A stretch of DNA of 64,000 nt from Sulfurimicrobium sp964384915. Its GTDB lineage: Bacteria > Pseudomonadota > Gammaproteobacteria > Burkholderiales > Sulfuricellaceae. Shown one piece after another: positions 1 through 6,932 of this stretch. A program made the position numbers and the translations under genes. The notes beneath the pieces were generated by a model. It saw only the letters and a program-made list of their open reading frames with translations. It searched no databases and was not told where the DNA came from. Location of the stretch: positions 34,541 through 98,540 of the forward strand of contig CAYLMA010000011.1 of the NCBI GenBank assembly GCA_964384915.1, in the 5' to 3' direction. Within the stretch, counting starts at the first letter, position 1, and each line of letters starts with the position of its first letter.

Positions 1-521
1 GTCTGAATCGTTTGCGCCAGCATTTCCCGCAATGCGCCGGGAACATCAGCCAGCGAAATTTCCACGTTGGCCACCGTCTCCGCCGTCGCAGCAGCGGGAC
101 TAGCCTGCGCCCCCTCGTCAGGCTCGGCCCCGTCCACCGGCACGCCCGCCTGAGCAGCGGGTTTTTCCCCCCATGAATTAACCAGCGCCTGTAATTTGAC
201 ATGCAGCAAAGCAGTATCTTTGGCAAAATTGCTCAGCACCCGTCCCAACCCCTCTCTCTTGCGCGACGCAGTCACCCCGCTCTGCTTGAGATCCCACTGC
301 CGGATCAGTTCGCGGATCAAGTCGGCCCAGTTCGCATCACCCCTATCTCCGGGTTTCAGCGGCAATACTTGCTCGCCTTTGGGCTGGCGCGCGGGAGGCG
401 GCGCACCGGCGATTTCGTGATAAATGGCTTGGTAATTTTCCGGATTTGGGGCAATCCGCCGCGCCGCCAGAGTTTTCAGGGTTTCACGGGCGATATCGGT
501 AGGATTTGTAAAGGCAGGCAT
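1..521 (-). CDS. diguanylate-cyclase-type protein, N-terminal part only
   Basis: An open frame starts at an ATG at 519-521 and runs off the left edge of the window with no stop, giving 173 residues. The beginning (MPAFTNPTDIARETLKTLAA, then a PNPENYQAIYHEIAG stretch) resembles the N-terminal helical region found before GGDEF domains in betaproteobacterial diguanylate cyclases. The GGDEF domain itself would lie outside the window, so the enzymatic assignment rests on the N-terminal pattern and on the flagellar neighbours. The second half is Ala/Pro/Glu-rich and looks like a linker. The gene is divergent from flgA and has its own promoter-like sequence. Moderately sure of the family, unsure of activity. 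Confidence 0.6.
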   Translation of the reverse strand, partial: MPAFTNPTDIARETLKTLAARRIAPNPENYQAIYHEIAGAPPPARQPKGEQVLPLKPGDRGDANWADLIRELIRQWDLKQSGVTASRKREGLGRVLSNFAKDTALLHVKLQALVNSWGEKPAAQAGVPVDGAEPDEGAQASPAAATAETVANVEISLADVPGALREMLAQTIQ

Positions 522-555
522 GTTCAGTTTGGGCCGTAGGGGTAATTGCCAGATC

Positions 556-585
556 AGTATAGCACCCACACTTTTTCGGTTACAA
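556..585 (-). promoter_or_regulatory. sigma-70-like promoter of the truncated GGDEF-type gene
   Basis: On the minus strand a -35-like TTGTAA (580-585) is followed after 18 bases by TATACT (556-561). The predicted transcript would start about 30 bases before the ATG at 521. The match is reasonable, but it comes from inspection only. Confidence 0.4.
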
Positions 586-592
586 TCAAACC

Positions 593-1285
593 ATGCCGAC
601 GCGTTTCTCACCTTTATTTTTGTTTCTCCTTATCCCCTTTCCTGCGCTCGCCGCAACTCAATGGCAAAATCTCGAAGCAGTGCGAAATGGCGCCATCCGC
701 TTTGCCCAACAGCAAACTGCAGCCCAGCCCGGCACCGTAGCCATCAGTGCCGTACCGCTCGATCCGCGCCTACGCCTGCCGGCCTGCCAAACCCTGGATT
801 ATTTCATTCCCACCGGCAACCGCCTGTGGGGCAACAGCAACATCGGCGCCCGCTGCGGCGCGCCTTCTTCCTGGACCGTGTACATTCCGCTCACCGTCAG
901 CATCACCAGTGAAGTCGTATTCTCCGCCCGCCCCCTTGGCTCCGGCCAAAAAATCACCGAAGCGGATATTTTGCTGAAAAGCGAAGACATCACCCAGTAT
1001 GCATCAGGCGTCATCACCGACCCCAAACAGGCTCTGGGAAGAATCGCCACCATCAGCGTGGCGGCCGGATATCCGCTACGGCTTGACATGCTGCGCGCAC
1101 CCTACGTAATTCAGCAGGGACAGAGCGTAAAGATCCTCGCTCAAGGCCAAGGCTTCCAGGTCAACGCTGAAGGCAAGGCTCTGACCAACGCAGCGGCCGG
1201 ACAAATCGTTTCTGTACGCAGCGGGTCGGGGCAGATCATCAAGGGCACAGCACGCGAGGGCGGCATTGTGGAAGTTCCGTTCTGA
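593..1285 (+). CDS. flgA: flagellar P-ring assembly chaperone FlgA
   Basis: FlgA is a periplasmic chaperone for polymerisation of FlgI into the P-ring around the flagellar rod. The 230-residue product begins with a signal peptide (MPTRFSPLFLFLLIPFPALA) and ends with the SAF/ChapFlgA region, including the ARPLGSGQKITEADILLKSED and GRIATISVAAGYPLRLDMLR stretches typical of the family, with a QGQSVKILAQGQGF motif close to the C terminus. Length is normal. It is followed by flgM and flgN, the usual order. No convincing ribosome binding site precedes the ATG, which lies just after the divergent promoter region. Confidence 0.93.
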   Translation: MPTRFSPLFLFLLIPFPALAATQWQNLEAVRNGAIRFAQQQTAAQPGTVAISAVPLDPRLRLPACQTLDYFIPTGNRLWGNSNIGARCGAPSSWTVYIPLTVSITSEVVFSARPLGSGQKITEADILLKSEDITQYASGVITDPKQALGRIATISVAAGYPLRLDMLRAPYVIQQGQSVKILAQGQGFQVNAEGKALTNAAAGQIVSVRSGSGQIIKGTAREGGIVEVPF

Positions 1286-1343
1286 ATTCCAGAGCGATGC
1301 GCCTTAGCTATTACAGTGGCGTGATATTTTTATTGGATACGAC

Positions 1344-1370
1344 TAAAGTTTATTCTACGCATGCCGCTAC
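1344..1370 (+). promoter_or_regulatory. FliA (sigma-28) promoter of flgM
   Basis: TAAAGTTT at 1344-1351 is a perfect -35 element of the flagellar sigma-28 consensus. After exactly 11 bases comes GCCGCTAC at 1363-1370, which matches the GCCGATAA -10 element at six of eight positions. It sits about 50 bases upstream of the flgM start at 1423, where a late-class flagellar promoter is expected. Confidence 0.75.
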
Positions 1371-1422
1371 AACCAATGACAGGATTGCCCTGAACAATCA
1401 GGATCAGCGCAAAGGAAATATC

Positions 1423-1731
1423 GTGAAAATAGAAAGCTCAATCAGTAAAACCGTTGCCACTCCGAGCGGAGAGAGCAAGCTTGTGCGCAACAAGGATACA
1501 AATGCGCCGGAAAGCACAAAAGCAGGCAGCGCAGCCGAGGTAAAACTGACCTCCTCCATTCAACTCCAGGCTCTGATCGGGGGCGCGGGCGAAGGCCAGC
1601 CTGTGGACAGCGCCAAAGTGGAAGCCATCAAGCAGGCGATCTCCGACGGGCTGTTCAAAATAAACCCGGAAAAAATCGCTGACGGCCTGCTGAATTCGGT
1701 CAAAGAACTGCTGGCGAATAACAAGGCCTAA
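1423..1731 (+). CDS. flgM: anti-sigma-28 factor FlgM
   Basis: FlgM binds FliA (sigma-28) and holds back late flagellar genes until the hook is complete and FlgM is exported. The 102-residue product has the family's disordered N-terminal half and a helical C-terminal half (VDSAKVEAIKQAISDGLF, then INPEKIADGLL) that forms the sigma-binding part. The start is taken as the GTG at 1423 because AAGGAA lies six bases upstream and the usual short FlgM N terminus follows. An in-frame start at 1297 would place the sigma-28 promoter inside the gene and is rejected. flgN follows one base after the stop. Confidence 0.85.
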   Translation: MKIESSISKTVATPSGESKLVRNKDTNAPESTKAGSAAEVKLTSSIQLQALIGGAGEGQPVDSAKVEAIKQAISDGLFKINPEKIADGLLNSVKELLANNKA

Positions 1732-1732
1732 T

Positions 1733-2215
1733 TTGAACCAGACCGCAGATGCCGTTTTCGCCGCGCTGCTCCAAGCTGAGTTTGGCGGATTTCAGGAATT
1801 CCACCAGCTACTGCAGGAGGAACAGGGTGCACTGATCAAAGGTGACGTGGATCAGCTGTTGCAGCTTGCCGACCACAAAGCCGAACTGATCGAAAGACTG
1901 TCAGGGCTCAGCGCCCAGCGTAGTCATCACATGAATGCAGCAGGCTGCAAGAATAGCGCCCCTGGCATCGCGGCCTACCTTGACGCCATCAACGCGCGAA
2001 GCGAAACACGCGAACGGTGGAGCAAGCTGCTGGACCTGGTCCGCGAAGTCGACCAGATCAACCGTAGCAACGGCATCCTGATTAATACCCGCCTGAGCCA
2101 CAATCAGCAAGCCCTTTCCGTACTCAAGAACGCAGCCAATCCGGGCGCCAACCTATATGGCCCTGATGGCCAGATCAGCAGCGCCGCGAGCGGACGGCGC
2201 CTCGACAAAGCCTGA
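1733..2215 (+). CDS. flgN: flagellar export chaperone FlgN
   Basis: FlgN is a cytoplasmic chaperone for the hook-filament junction proteins FlgK and FlgL. The 160-residue product is mostly helical and begins MNQTADAVFAALLQAEFGG, followed by a QLLQEEQGALIKGDVDQLL stretch characteristic of FlgN. The start is a TTG one base after the flgM stop, so translation is probably coupled. The C-terminal tail (GPDGQISSAASGRRLDKA) is the common ending in betaproteobacterial FlgN. Function follows from family and position; no biochemical residues can be checked. Confidence 0.8.
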   Translation: MNQTADAVFAALLQAEFGGFQEFHQLLQEEQGALIKGDVDQLLQLADHKAELIERLSGLSAQRSHHMNAAGCKNSAPGIAAYLDAINARSETRERWSKLLDLVREVDQINRSNGILINTRLSHNQQALSVLKNAANPGANLYGPDGQISSAASGRRLDKA

Positions 2216-2248
2216 GGAGCGGCCGGCCAAGGAAACACTGATTTAACC

Positions 2249-2333
2249 GTCATTGCGAGAAGCGAAGCGACGAAGCAATCTGTAACCTGCTGATTTACAA
2301 AGATCGAGATTGCTTCGCTGCGCTCGCAATGAC
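2249..2333. repeat. dispersed REP-like hairpin between flgN and motD
   Basis: An 85-base imperfect inverted repeat has outer arms GTCATTGCGAG and CTCGCAATGAC and inner arms around GAAGCAATCT / AGATTGCTTCG. This sequence type is a widespread dispersed palindromic repeat in proteobacteria. It lies between convergent genes and may act as a bidirectional transcription end. Its translation gives the familiar spurious peptide SHCERSEAIS. Confidence 0.7.
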
Positions 2334-2366
2334 TGACTGCCATAGTGATAGTTGCGGAACCGCACC

Positions 2367-3152
2367 CTACTGCAACACCGTCGTTGGCACTTTGACGTCC
2401 GGCTCTATCATGACGGTCACGCGCCGGTTGCGCGTCCTGCTTACATTCGTGTCATTGGGCTCCACCGGACGCTGGTCAGCATAGCCAAGCGCGGTCAGGC
2501 GCGCCGCATCGACTCCATTCTCGATAAATAAGCGCACCACGCTGCTGGCACGTGCGGTAGATAGTTCCCAGTTGGAAGGATACGCCTGCGTGGCAATTGG
2601 GATGTTATCCGTATGCCCCTCGATCTGCACTGCATTGGGCACCATGGCCACTACCTGCGCCACCGCGCTCAAAACCTGTATGGATTGCTTTTCCAGCGTT
2701 GCCTGGCCTGGGGCAAAAAGCACGCTGGCATTGATTTCAATCGACACGCCGAGGGGGCTCTGGGTGACGCGTACCTGGCCCTCCTTCACCAGCGGCTCCA
2801 TCACCTTGAGAATATCGCCGGCAATCCCCTTCATCTTTTCTTCCTGCTTCTTGCGCCGGGCTTCCTGTGCCGGGTCGCTTCTGACCGGAATGCGCTGAAT
2901 GATCACATTGGGTTTTCCGCTCGGGGACAGCGCGGGAGATTCGGTTTTCAGACGTATCGCATCATGACTGGTTGGCGCACGCTTGAAGGCATCAACGAGC
3001 GAATCGCTGAGAACACGATACTTCCCCTCGTTGAGAGAGGAAATGGCGTACATCACGACAAAAAAAGCAAACAGCAGCGTAATGAAGTCGGCATATGAAA
3101 CCAGCCAGCGCTCATGATTTTCGTGCTCTTCGGGTTTCTTTTTGCGGGCCAT
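2367..3152 (-). CDS. motD: flagellar motor stator protein MotD (MotB family)
   Basis: This is the peptidoglycan-anchored stator subunit of the flagellar motor. The 261-residue product has a charged cytoplasmic start (MARKKKPEEHENHERWLVSY), one transmembrane helix at about residues 19-40 that carries the proton-carrying Asp in YADFITLLFAFF, a plug/linker region, and a C-terminal OmpA-like domain. Peptidoglycan-binding signatures there are EGHTDNIPI and NWELSTARASSVVRLF. The N terminus and the partner fit the MotC/MotD stator class better than E. coli-like MotB. The gene lies 64 bases after motC, separated by a heptamer-repeat tract. Confidence 0.88.
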   Translation of the reverse strand: MARKKKPEEHENHERWLVSYADFITLLFAFFVVMYAISSLNEGKYRVLSDSLVDAFKRAPTSHDAIRLKTESPALSPSGKPNVIIQRIPVRSDPAQEARRKKQEEKMKGIAGDILKVMEPLVKEGQVRVTQSPLGVSIEINASVLFAPGQATLEKQSIQVLSAVAQVVAMVPNAVQIEGHTDNIPIATQAYPSNWELSTARASSVVRLFIENGVDAARLTALGYADQRPVEPNDTNVSRTRNRRVTVMIEPDVKVPTTVLQ

Positions 3153-3153
3153 G

Positions 3154-3218
3154 TCATCAGCTTTCAGCCATCAGCTTTCAGCTTTCAGCTTGCCGCTGAC
3201 CGCTGACCGCTGACCGCT
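3154..3218. repeat. heptamer-like CAGCTTTCAGC / GCTGACC repeat tract
   Basis: The gap between motC and motD consists of short repeats: several CAGCTTTCAGC or CATCAGCTTTC units followed by three tandem CGCTGAC units. The same vocabulary recurs at 12231-12294 and 14820-14890, always between coupled genes. No function is known to me. Confidence 0.6.
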
Positions 3219-3969
3219 ACACAATATAACCTTGCAGCTTGGTCTCGATAATGCGCGGATTCTCACCGTTGGCGATCGAGCCCAGACCCTCGATCAACAT
3301 TTCACGCATCGTAACCTGGTGGCCGATCAGCGCCTTGAGTTTGTTGGCGATGGGCAGGAACAACAAATTCGCCGAACCCACACCGTAGATGGTGGCGACA
3401 AACGCCACAGCGATCCCGCTGCCCAATTTGGAGGGGTCGGACAGGTTTTCCATCACATGAATCAGTCCCATCACTGCACCCAGAATGCCGATGGTGGGCG
3501 CATAGCCGCCGGCCGACTCCCATACCTTGGCGGCTTGGCGCTGGTGCTCCTCGTAGGTATTGATTTCCACTTCCAGGGCCTCGCGGATTTTATCCGGCTC
3601 CGCGCCGTCCACCAGCATCTGCAGGCCCTTGCGCTTGAAAGGGTCGGATATGCGGTCGATCATCGGCTCAAGCGCCAGCAGGCCGCCTTTACGGGCAATC
3701 TGGCTCCAGCCGAGGATTTCCTCGATCAACTGCGCGGGATGCGCCTGAGGCGGCACAAACACCCACTTTAGCAACCTCATTCCGTTCAGGAAAGCAGGCA
3801 ACGAGCTTTGCAACATGACCGCGCCCATGGTGCCGCCAATCACGATAAAAAATGCCGTGACCTGGACCAGGGAGCCGATATGCCCCCCTTCCAGAATCTG
3901 ACCACCGACAATGGCAGCCACCGCCAACAACAGGCCGGCAATACTGATCAGATCCACGCCGCCTCGCAT
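3217..3969 (-). CDS. motC: flagellar motor stator protein MotC (MotA family)
   Basis: This is the channel-forming stator subunit that pairs with the MotB-type protein to drive flagellar rotation. The 250-residue product has the family's four hydrophobic segments (for example ISIAGLLLAVAAIVGG at the start) and the PTIGILGAVMGLIHVMENL region of the third/fourth transmembrane unit. The ATG at 3969 overlaps the fliA stop by one base (TGATG) and gives the usual short N terminus. A TTG 15 bases upstream is possible but would lie within fliA. The assignment to the MotC branch rests on the MotD partner and position after fliA. Confidence 0.88.
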   Translation of the reverse strand: MRGGVDLISIAGLLLAVAAIVGGQILEGGHIGSLVQVTAFFIVIGGTMGAVMLQSSLPAFLNGMRLLKWVFVPPQAHPAQLIEEILGWSQIARKGGLLALEPMIDRISDPFKRKGLQMLVDGAEPDKIREALEVEINTYEEHQRQAAKVWESAGGYAPTIGILGAVMGLIHVMENLSDPSKLGSGIAVAFVATIYGVGSANLLFLPIANKLKALIGHQVTMREMLIEGLGSIANGENPRIIETKLQGYIV

Positions 3970-4691
3970 CAGCGGTTCAACCAATCCCTGAGCCGGCTGC
4001 GCAGACGCGCCACTGCCTGGCTATGGAGCTGACTGACGCGGGATTCGGTCACACCGAGCACTGCCCCGATTTCCTTCAAATTCAACTCCTCTTCGTAATA
4101 CAGGCTCATCATCAATTTTTCCCGCTCCGGCAGAACCTTGATTGCCTCGACCAGCGCGGCACGGAACCCTCCCGCCTCGATTTGCCCCAGAGGGTCAGGC
4201 CGTTCATCAGCCGCATGACGCTCGAAGAAATCGTTCTCGCCCTCGGCCTGAAAGTCCTCGTAGTGCACCAGTTGGTGACCACGTGCATCCAGCAACATCT
4301 GCTGGTATTCCTCCAGCGACACATGCAGCTCCCTGGCCAATTCCTGTTCACCCGGAGCTCGTCCCAGCTGTTGCTCAAGTTTGCTGACTGCGGCTTCGAT
4401 CGTGCGCATATTCTTGCGTGCTGAACGTGGCGCCCAGTCAGCCTCGCGCAATTCGTCCAGCATGGACCCACGAATACGCTGGCTTGCATAAGTTTCAAAC
4501 TGCGCGCCCTGAGTTGGATCGTAGTGGCTAATCGCATCCAGCAGGCCAATCAGTCCGGCCTGGATCAGGTCGTCCACCTGCACGCTGGGCGGAAGTTTTG
4601 CCGCCAGATGGTGCGCGATGCGCTTGACCAGCGGCGCATACTGCACCACATACTGTTCGTTGCTCTGCAGCTTGCCGTCCGCCTGATACAT
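3969..4691 (-). CDS. fliA: flagellar sigma factor FliA (sigma-28)
   Basis: FliA directs RNA polymerase to late flagellar and chemotaxis promoters. The 240-residue product shows sigma region 2 (DDLIQAGLIGLLDAISHYDP, then QFETYASQRIRGSMLDELRE), region 3 and a region 4 helix-turn-helix (LNLKEIGAVLGVTESRVSQL). The ATG at 4691 gives the conventional N terminus and lies eight bases after the flhG stop. A longer open frame reaching 4928 is read-through of flhG sequence and is not credible. Its own target, the flgM promoter, is visible at 1344-1370. Confidence 0.95.
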   Translation of the reverse strand: MYQADGKLQSNEQYVVQYAPLVKRIAHHLAAKLPPSVQVDDLIQAGLIGLLDAISHYDPTQGAQFETYASQRIRGSMLDELREADWAPRSARKNMRTIEAAVSKLEQQLGRAPGEQELARELHVSLEEYQQMLLDARGHQLVHYEDFQAEGENDFFERHAADERPDPLGQIEAGGFRAALVEAIKVLPEREKLMMSLYYEEELNLKEIGAVLGVTESRVSQLHSQAVARLRSRLRDWLNR

Positions 4692-4699
4692 ATTGCCGC

Positions 4700-5584
4700 T
4701 CAAAGCCGTCCCGGCAGGCTGGATTCGCCTGCGGCGGCGCGGCTGGTCTGAATCAGGCGCTGCATGAAAGCACCCAACCGCCCTTCTTCTCCACCTGGGG
4801 GCGGCCACTGATCCACTTCTTCCGCCAGATCGCGAAACGTCTGGGCCGCCTCGGTAGCCGGGAAAGCATCCACGACAGAACGCCCCAGCTGAGTGGCGCG
4901 GCGCAATTTCTCGTCGCGCGGCACGCATCCCATGTAATCCAGCGTCACCTTGAGGAAACGGCTCGCCACGGAAGCCACATTCCTGAACACCGCCTCACCC
5001 TCTTCGGAACTGGCCACCCGGTTCACGATAATATGAAAACTTCGCCTTGCGAAACCCTGGTTGAGCACCTTGATCAGGGCATAGGCATCGGTCATCGAAG
5101 CCGGCTGCGGATCCACTACCAACACCAGTTCCTGCGCCGCCAGGCTGAGCGGCAGAACATGGCTTGCCACGCCCGCCACGGCGTCGACCAGTACCACATC
5201 GACAGGTTGAGGAAGCTGAGAAAAAGCGCGCACCAGCGACGCCTGCTCCTCCGCTCCCAGCCCGATCAGGGACTGCACGCCCTTGCCTGCCGGAACCACC
5301 ATGATGCCTTCCGGCCCGGCCAGCATGACCTGTTCCAGGCTGCGTTCGCGCCTCACGACATGGCTCAGGTCGTAATAAGGGGTGAGACCCAGCATGCCAA
5401 CCACGCTATGTGCACCCTGATGCTCATCCAGCACCATCACCTGCTTGCCGCGCTTGGCCAGTGCAGCCGCCAGATTGATCAAGGCAGTGGTCTTGCCCAC
5501 GCCGCGCCTGCCGCTGGTGAGCGTCACAATGCGCACAAAATCACCGGACAGTAGCCGGCGCAAGCCCTCGGCCTGATCTTGCAT
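4700..5584 (-). CDS. flhG: flagellar number regulator FlhG (FleN), MinD-like ATPase
   Basis: FlhG is a ParA/MinD-type ATPase that works with FlhF to control flagellar number and placement. The 294-residue product begins MQDQAEGLRRLL, the classic FlhG start with the DQA-LR helix. A deviant Walker A follows (TSGRRGVGKTTALINLA), then VLDEHQGAHSV and VLVDAVAGV, which correspond to the MinD Walker regions. The ATG at 5584 is four bases past the flhF stop; upstream in-frame starts lie inside flhF. The MinD-type DxD in Walker B appears partly changed (DAVAG), as in many FlhG proteins. Confidence 0.9.
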   Translation of the reverse strand: MQDQAEGLRRLLSGDFVRIVTLTSGRRGVGKTTALINLAAALAKRGKQVMVLDEHQGAHSVVGMLGLTPYYDLSHVVRRERSLEQVMLAGPEGIMVVPAGKGVQSLIGLGAEEQASLVRAFSQLPQPVDVVLVDAVAGVASHVLPLSLAAQELVLVVDPQPASMTDAYALIKVLNQGFARRSFHIIVNRVASSEEGEAVFRNVASVASRFLKVTLDYMGCVPRDEKLRRATQLGRSVVDAFPATEAAQTFRDLAEEVDQWPPPGGEEGRLGAFMQRLIQTSRAAAGESSLPGRL

Positions 5585-5588
5585 CACT

Positions 5589-6932
5589 TCAGCCACGCAA
5601 GGTCCCCGCACTGGATGTACTTTCATCACTGGCTCCGGCCATCACCAGGGGGAACTCCCCCTCTTCCAGGCTGAACGAGGCATGCGTTTCAGGCGGCCGA
5701 AATGCCCGGTCCACCAGATAGGAGGCATTCGCCAGATGAAGGTCTTCCGGCACGCGCTGCCCATTGGTGATGTAATGCAGCGGCAACTGATGACGGATAA
5801 TGACATCGAGCGCGCCGCCAAAGCTGATGGCCTCATCCACCTTGGTCAGGATGCAGCCATCCATTCCAGAGCCCCGGTAGGCGCGCACTACGTCTTCCAG
5901 CGTGCTGCCCTGTGCGTTGGCGCCGATCAGGAGCAAGCGTTTGACACTGCGGCCGCCACTGCCCAGCAGGGCCACCTGCTCTTCCAGCCGGCGGTCGCGC
6001 TGGCTCATGCCAACGGTATCGACCAGCACCAGATGCTTGCTCTGCAGGTCGGCCAGGGTAAATTGCAAATCGGCTTCATCCTTGACCGCATACACCGGCA
6101 CGCCAAGAATCTTTCCATAAATCCGCAACTGCTCGTGAGCGCCGATCCGGTAGCTGTCGGTCGTCAGCAGCGCCAGTTTATTGGCGCCATGCTTGAGCCG
6201 GCAACGCGCCGCGAGTTTGGCCACGGTAGTGGTCTTGCCGACCCCGGTCGGGCCAACCAGGGCATAGACGCCACCACGGTCAATGATGTCATCGCCCTCC
6301 TTGACCACGCGCAAATTATGGACCAGTGCGGCCTTGGCCCATTTCATGCCACGGGCAAAATCACCGCCGGGCGGCAGCTTTCCCAGCAGCTGGCGCGAAA
6401 GCGCCGGGCTGAATCCGACTGCCAGCATGTGACGCAGCACTTCCACCTTGACCGGATCGTTGCGCTGCAGCTCACCCCACGCCAGCCCCGCCAACTGCCC
6501 CTCCAGCATGCCGCGCAAGGAGCGAATTTCATGCATCATTTCCTGCACCACGCCATCCATGGCGCCAGGTGCTGCAGGCGGCGCTGCTTGGGGCTTGGCG
6601 GGGGCAACCGCGTCCAGCATGGCTTCCTGGCGGATGCGCTGCAGCACGCTGATTTCCTCCCTTTTGACTGGACGCGGTTCCTGGCCGGCCGGGCTCAAAC
6701 GCGGCTCCTGGACACGTTCTTGGGCTTTCGGCTTGCGCGGCTGGCTGATCATGGGCGCCGAAGCCAGCGCAGGCGTGGCGAGTGAAGCCACATCCATATT
6801 GGCCACGGCCATGATCTCGATCATGCCGTCCACGGAACGGTTGGAAAGAATGATGGCATCCGCGCCGAGGGCATCCCTGACCTGGCGCAAGGCCTCCCGG
6901 GTATTGGCAGCGCGGAATTTTTTTACATTCAT
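5589..6932 (-). CDS. flhF: flagellar biosynthesis GTPase FlhF
   Basis: FlhF is an SRP-family GTPase that sets the position of polar flagella. The 447-residue product has an N-terminal B domain (MNVKKFRAANTREALRQVRD), a Pro/Ala-rich linker at about residues 75-140, a helical N domain, and a C-terminal G domain. The P loop is GPTGVGKTTTVAKLAAR, with DSYRIGAHEQLRIYG, DTVGMSQRD and TKVDEA as the further GTPase motifs. The ATG overlaps the flhA stop by four bases (ATGA at 6929-6932), which indicates coupling. Confidence 0.95.
   Translation of the reverse strand: MNVKKFRAANTREALRQVRDALGADAIILSNRSVDGMIEIMAVANMDVASLATPALASAPMISQPRKPKAQERVQEPRLSPAGQEPRPVKREEISVLQRIRQEAMLDAVAPAKPQAAPPAAPGAMDGVVQEMMHEIRSLRGMLEGQLAGLAWGELQRNDPVKVEVLRHMLAVGFSPALSRQLLGKLPPGGDFARGMKWAKAALVHNLRVVKEGDDIIDRGGVYALVGPTGVGKTTTVAKLAARCRLKHGANKLALLTTDSYRIGAHEQLRIYGKILGVPVYAVKDEADLQFTLADLQSKHLVLVDTVGMSQRDRRLEEQVALLGSGGRSVKRLLLIGANAQGSTLEDVVRAYRGSGMDGCILTKVDEAISFGGALDVIIRHQLPLHYITNGQRVPEDLHLANASYLVDRAFRPPETHASFSLEEGEFPLVMAGASDESTSSAGTLRG

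Noticed and set aside
2104..2343. Minus-strand open frame containing SHCERSEAIS
   Set aside because: It is the translation of a dispersed palindromic repeat plus the antisense end of flgN.
4692..4928. N-terminal extension of fliA
   Set aside because: It overlaps flhG, is Arg/Gly-rich and is absent from the family's usual length.
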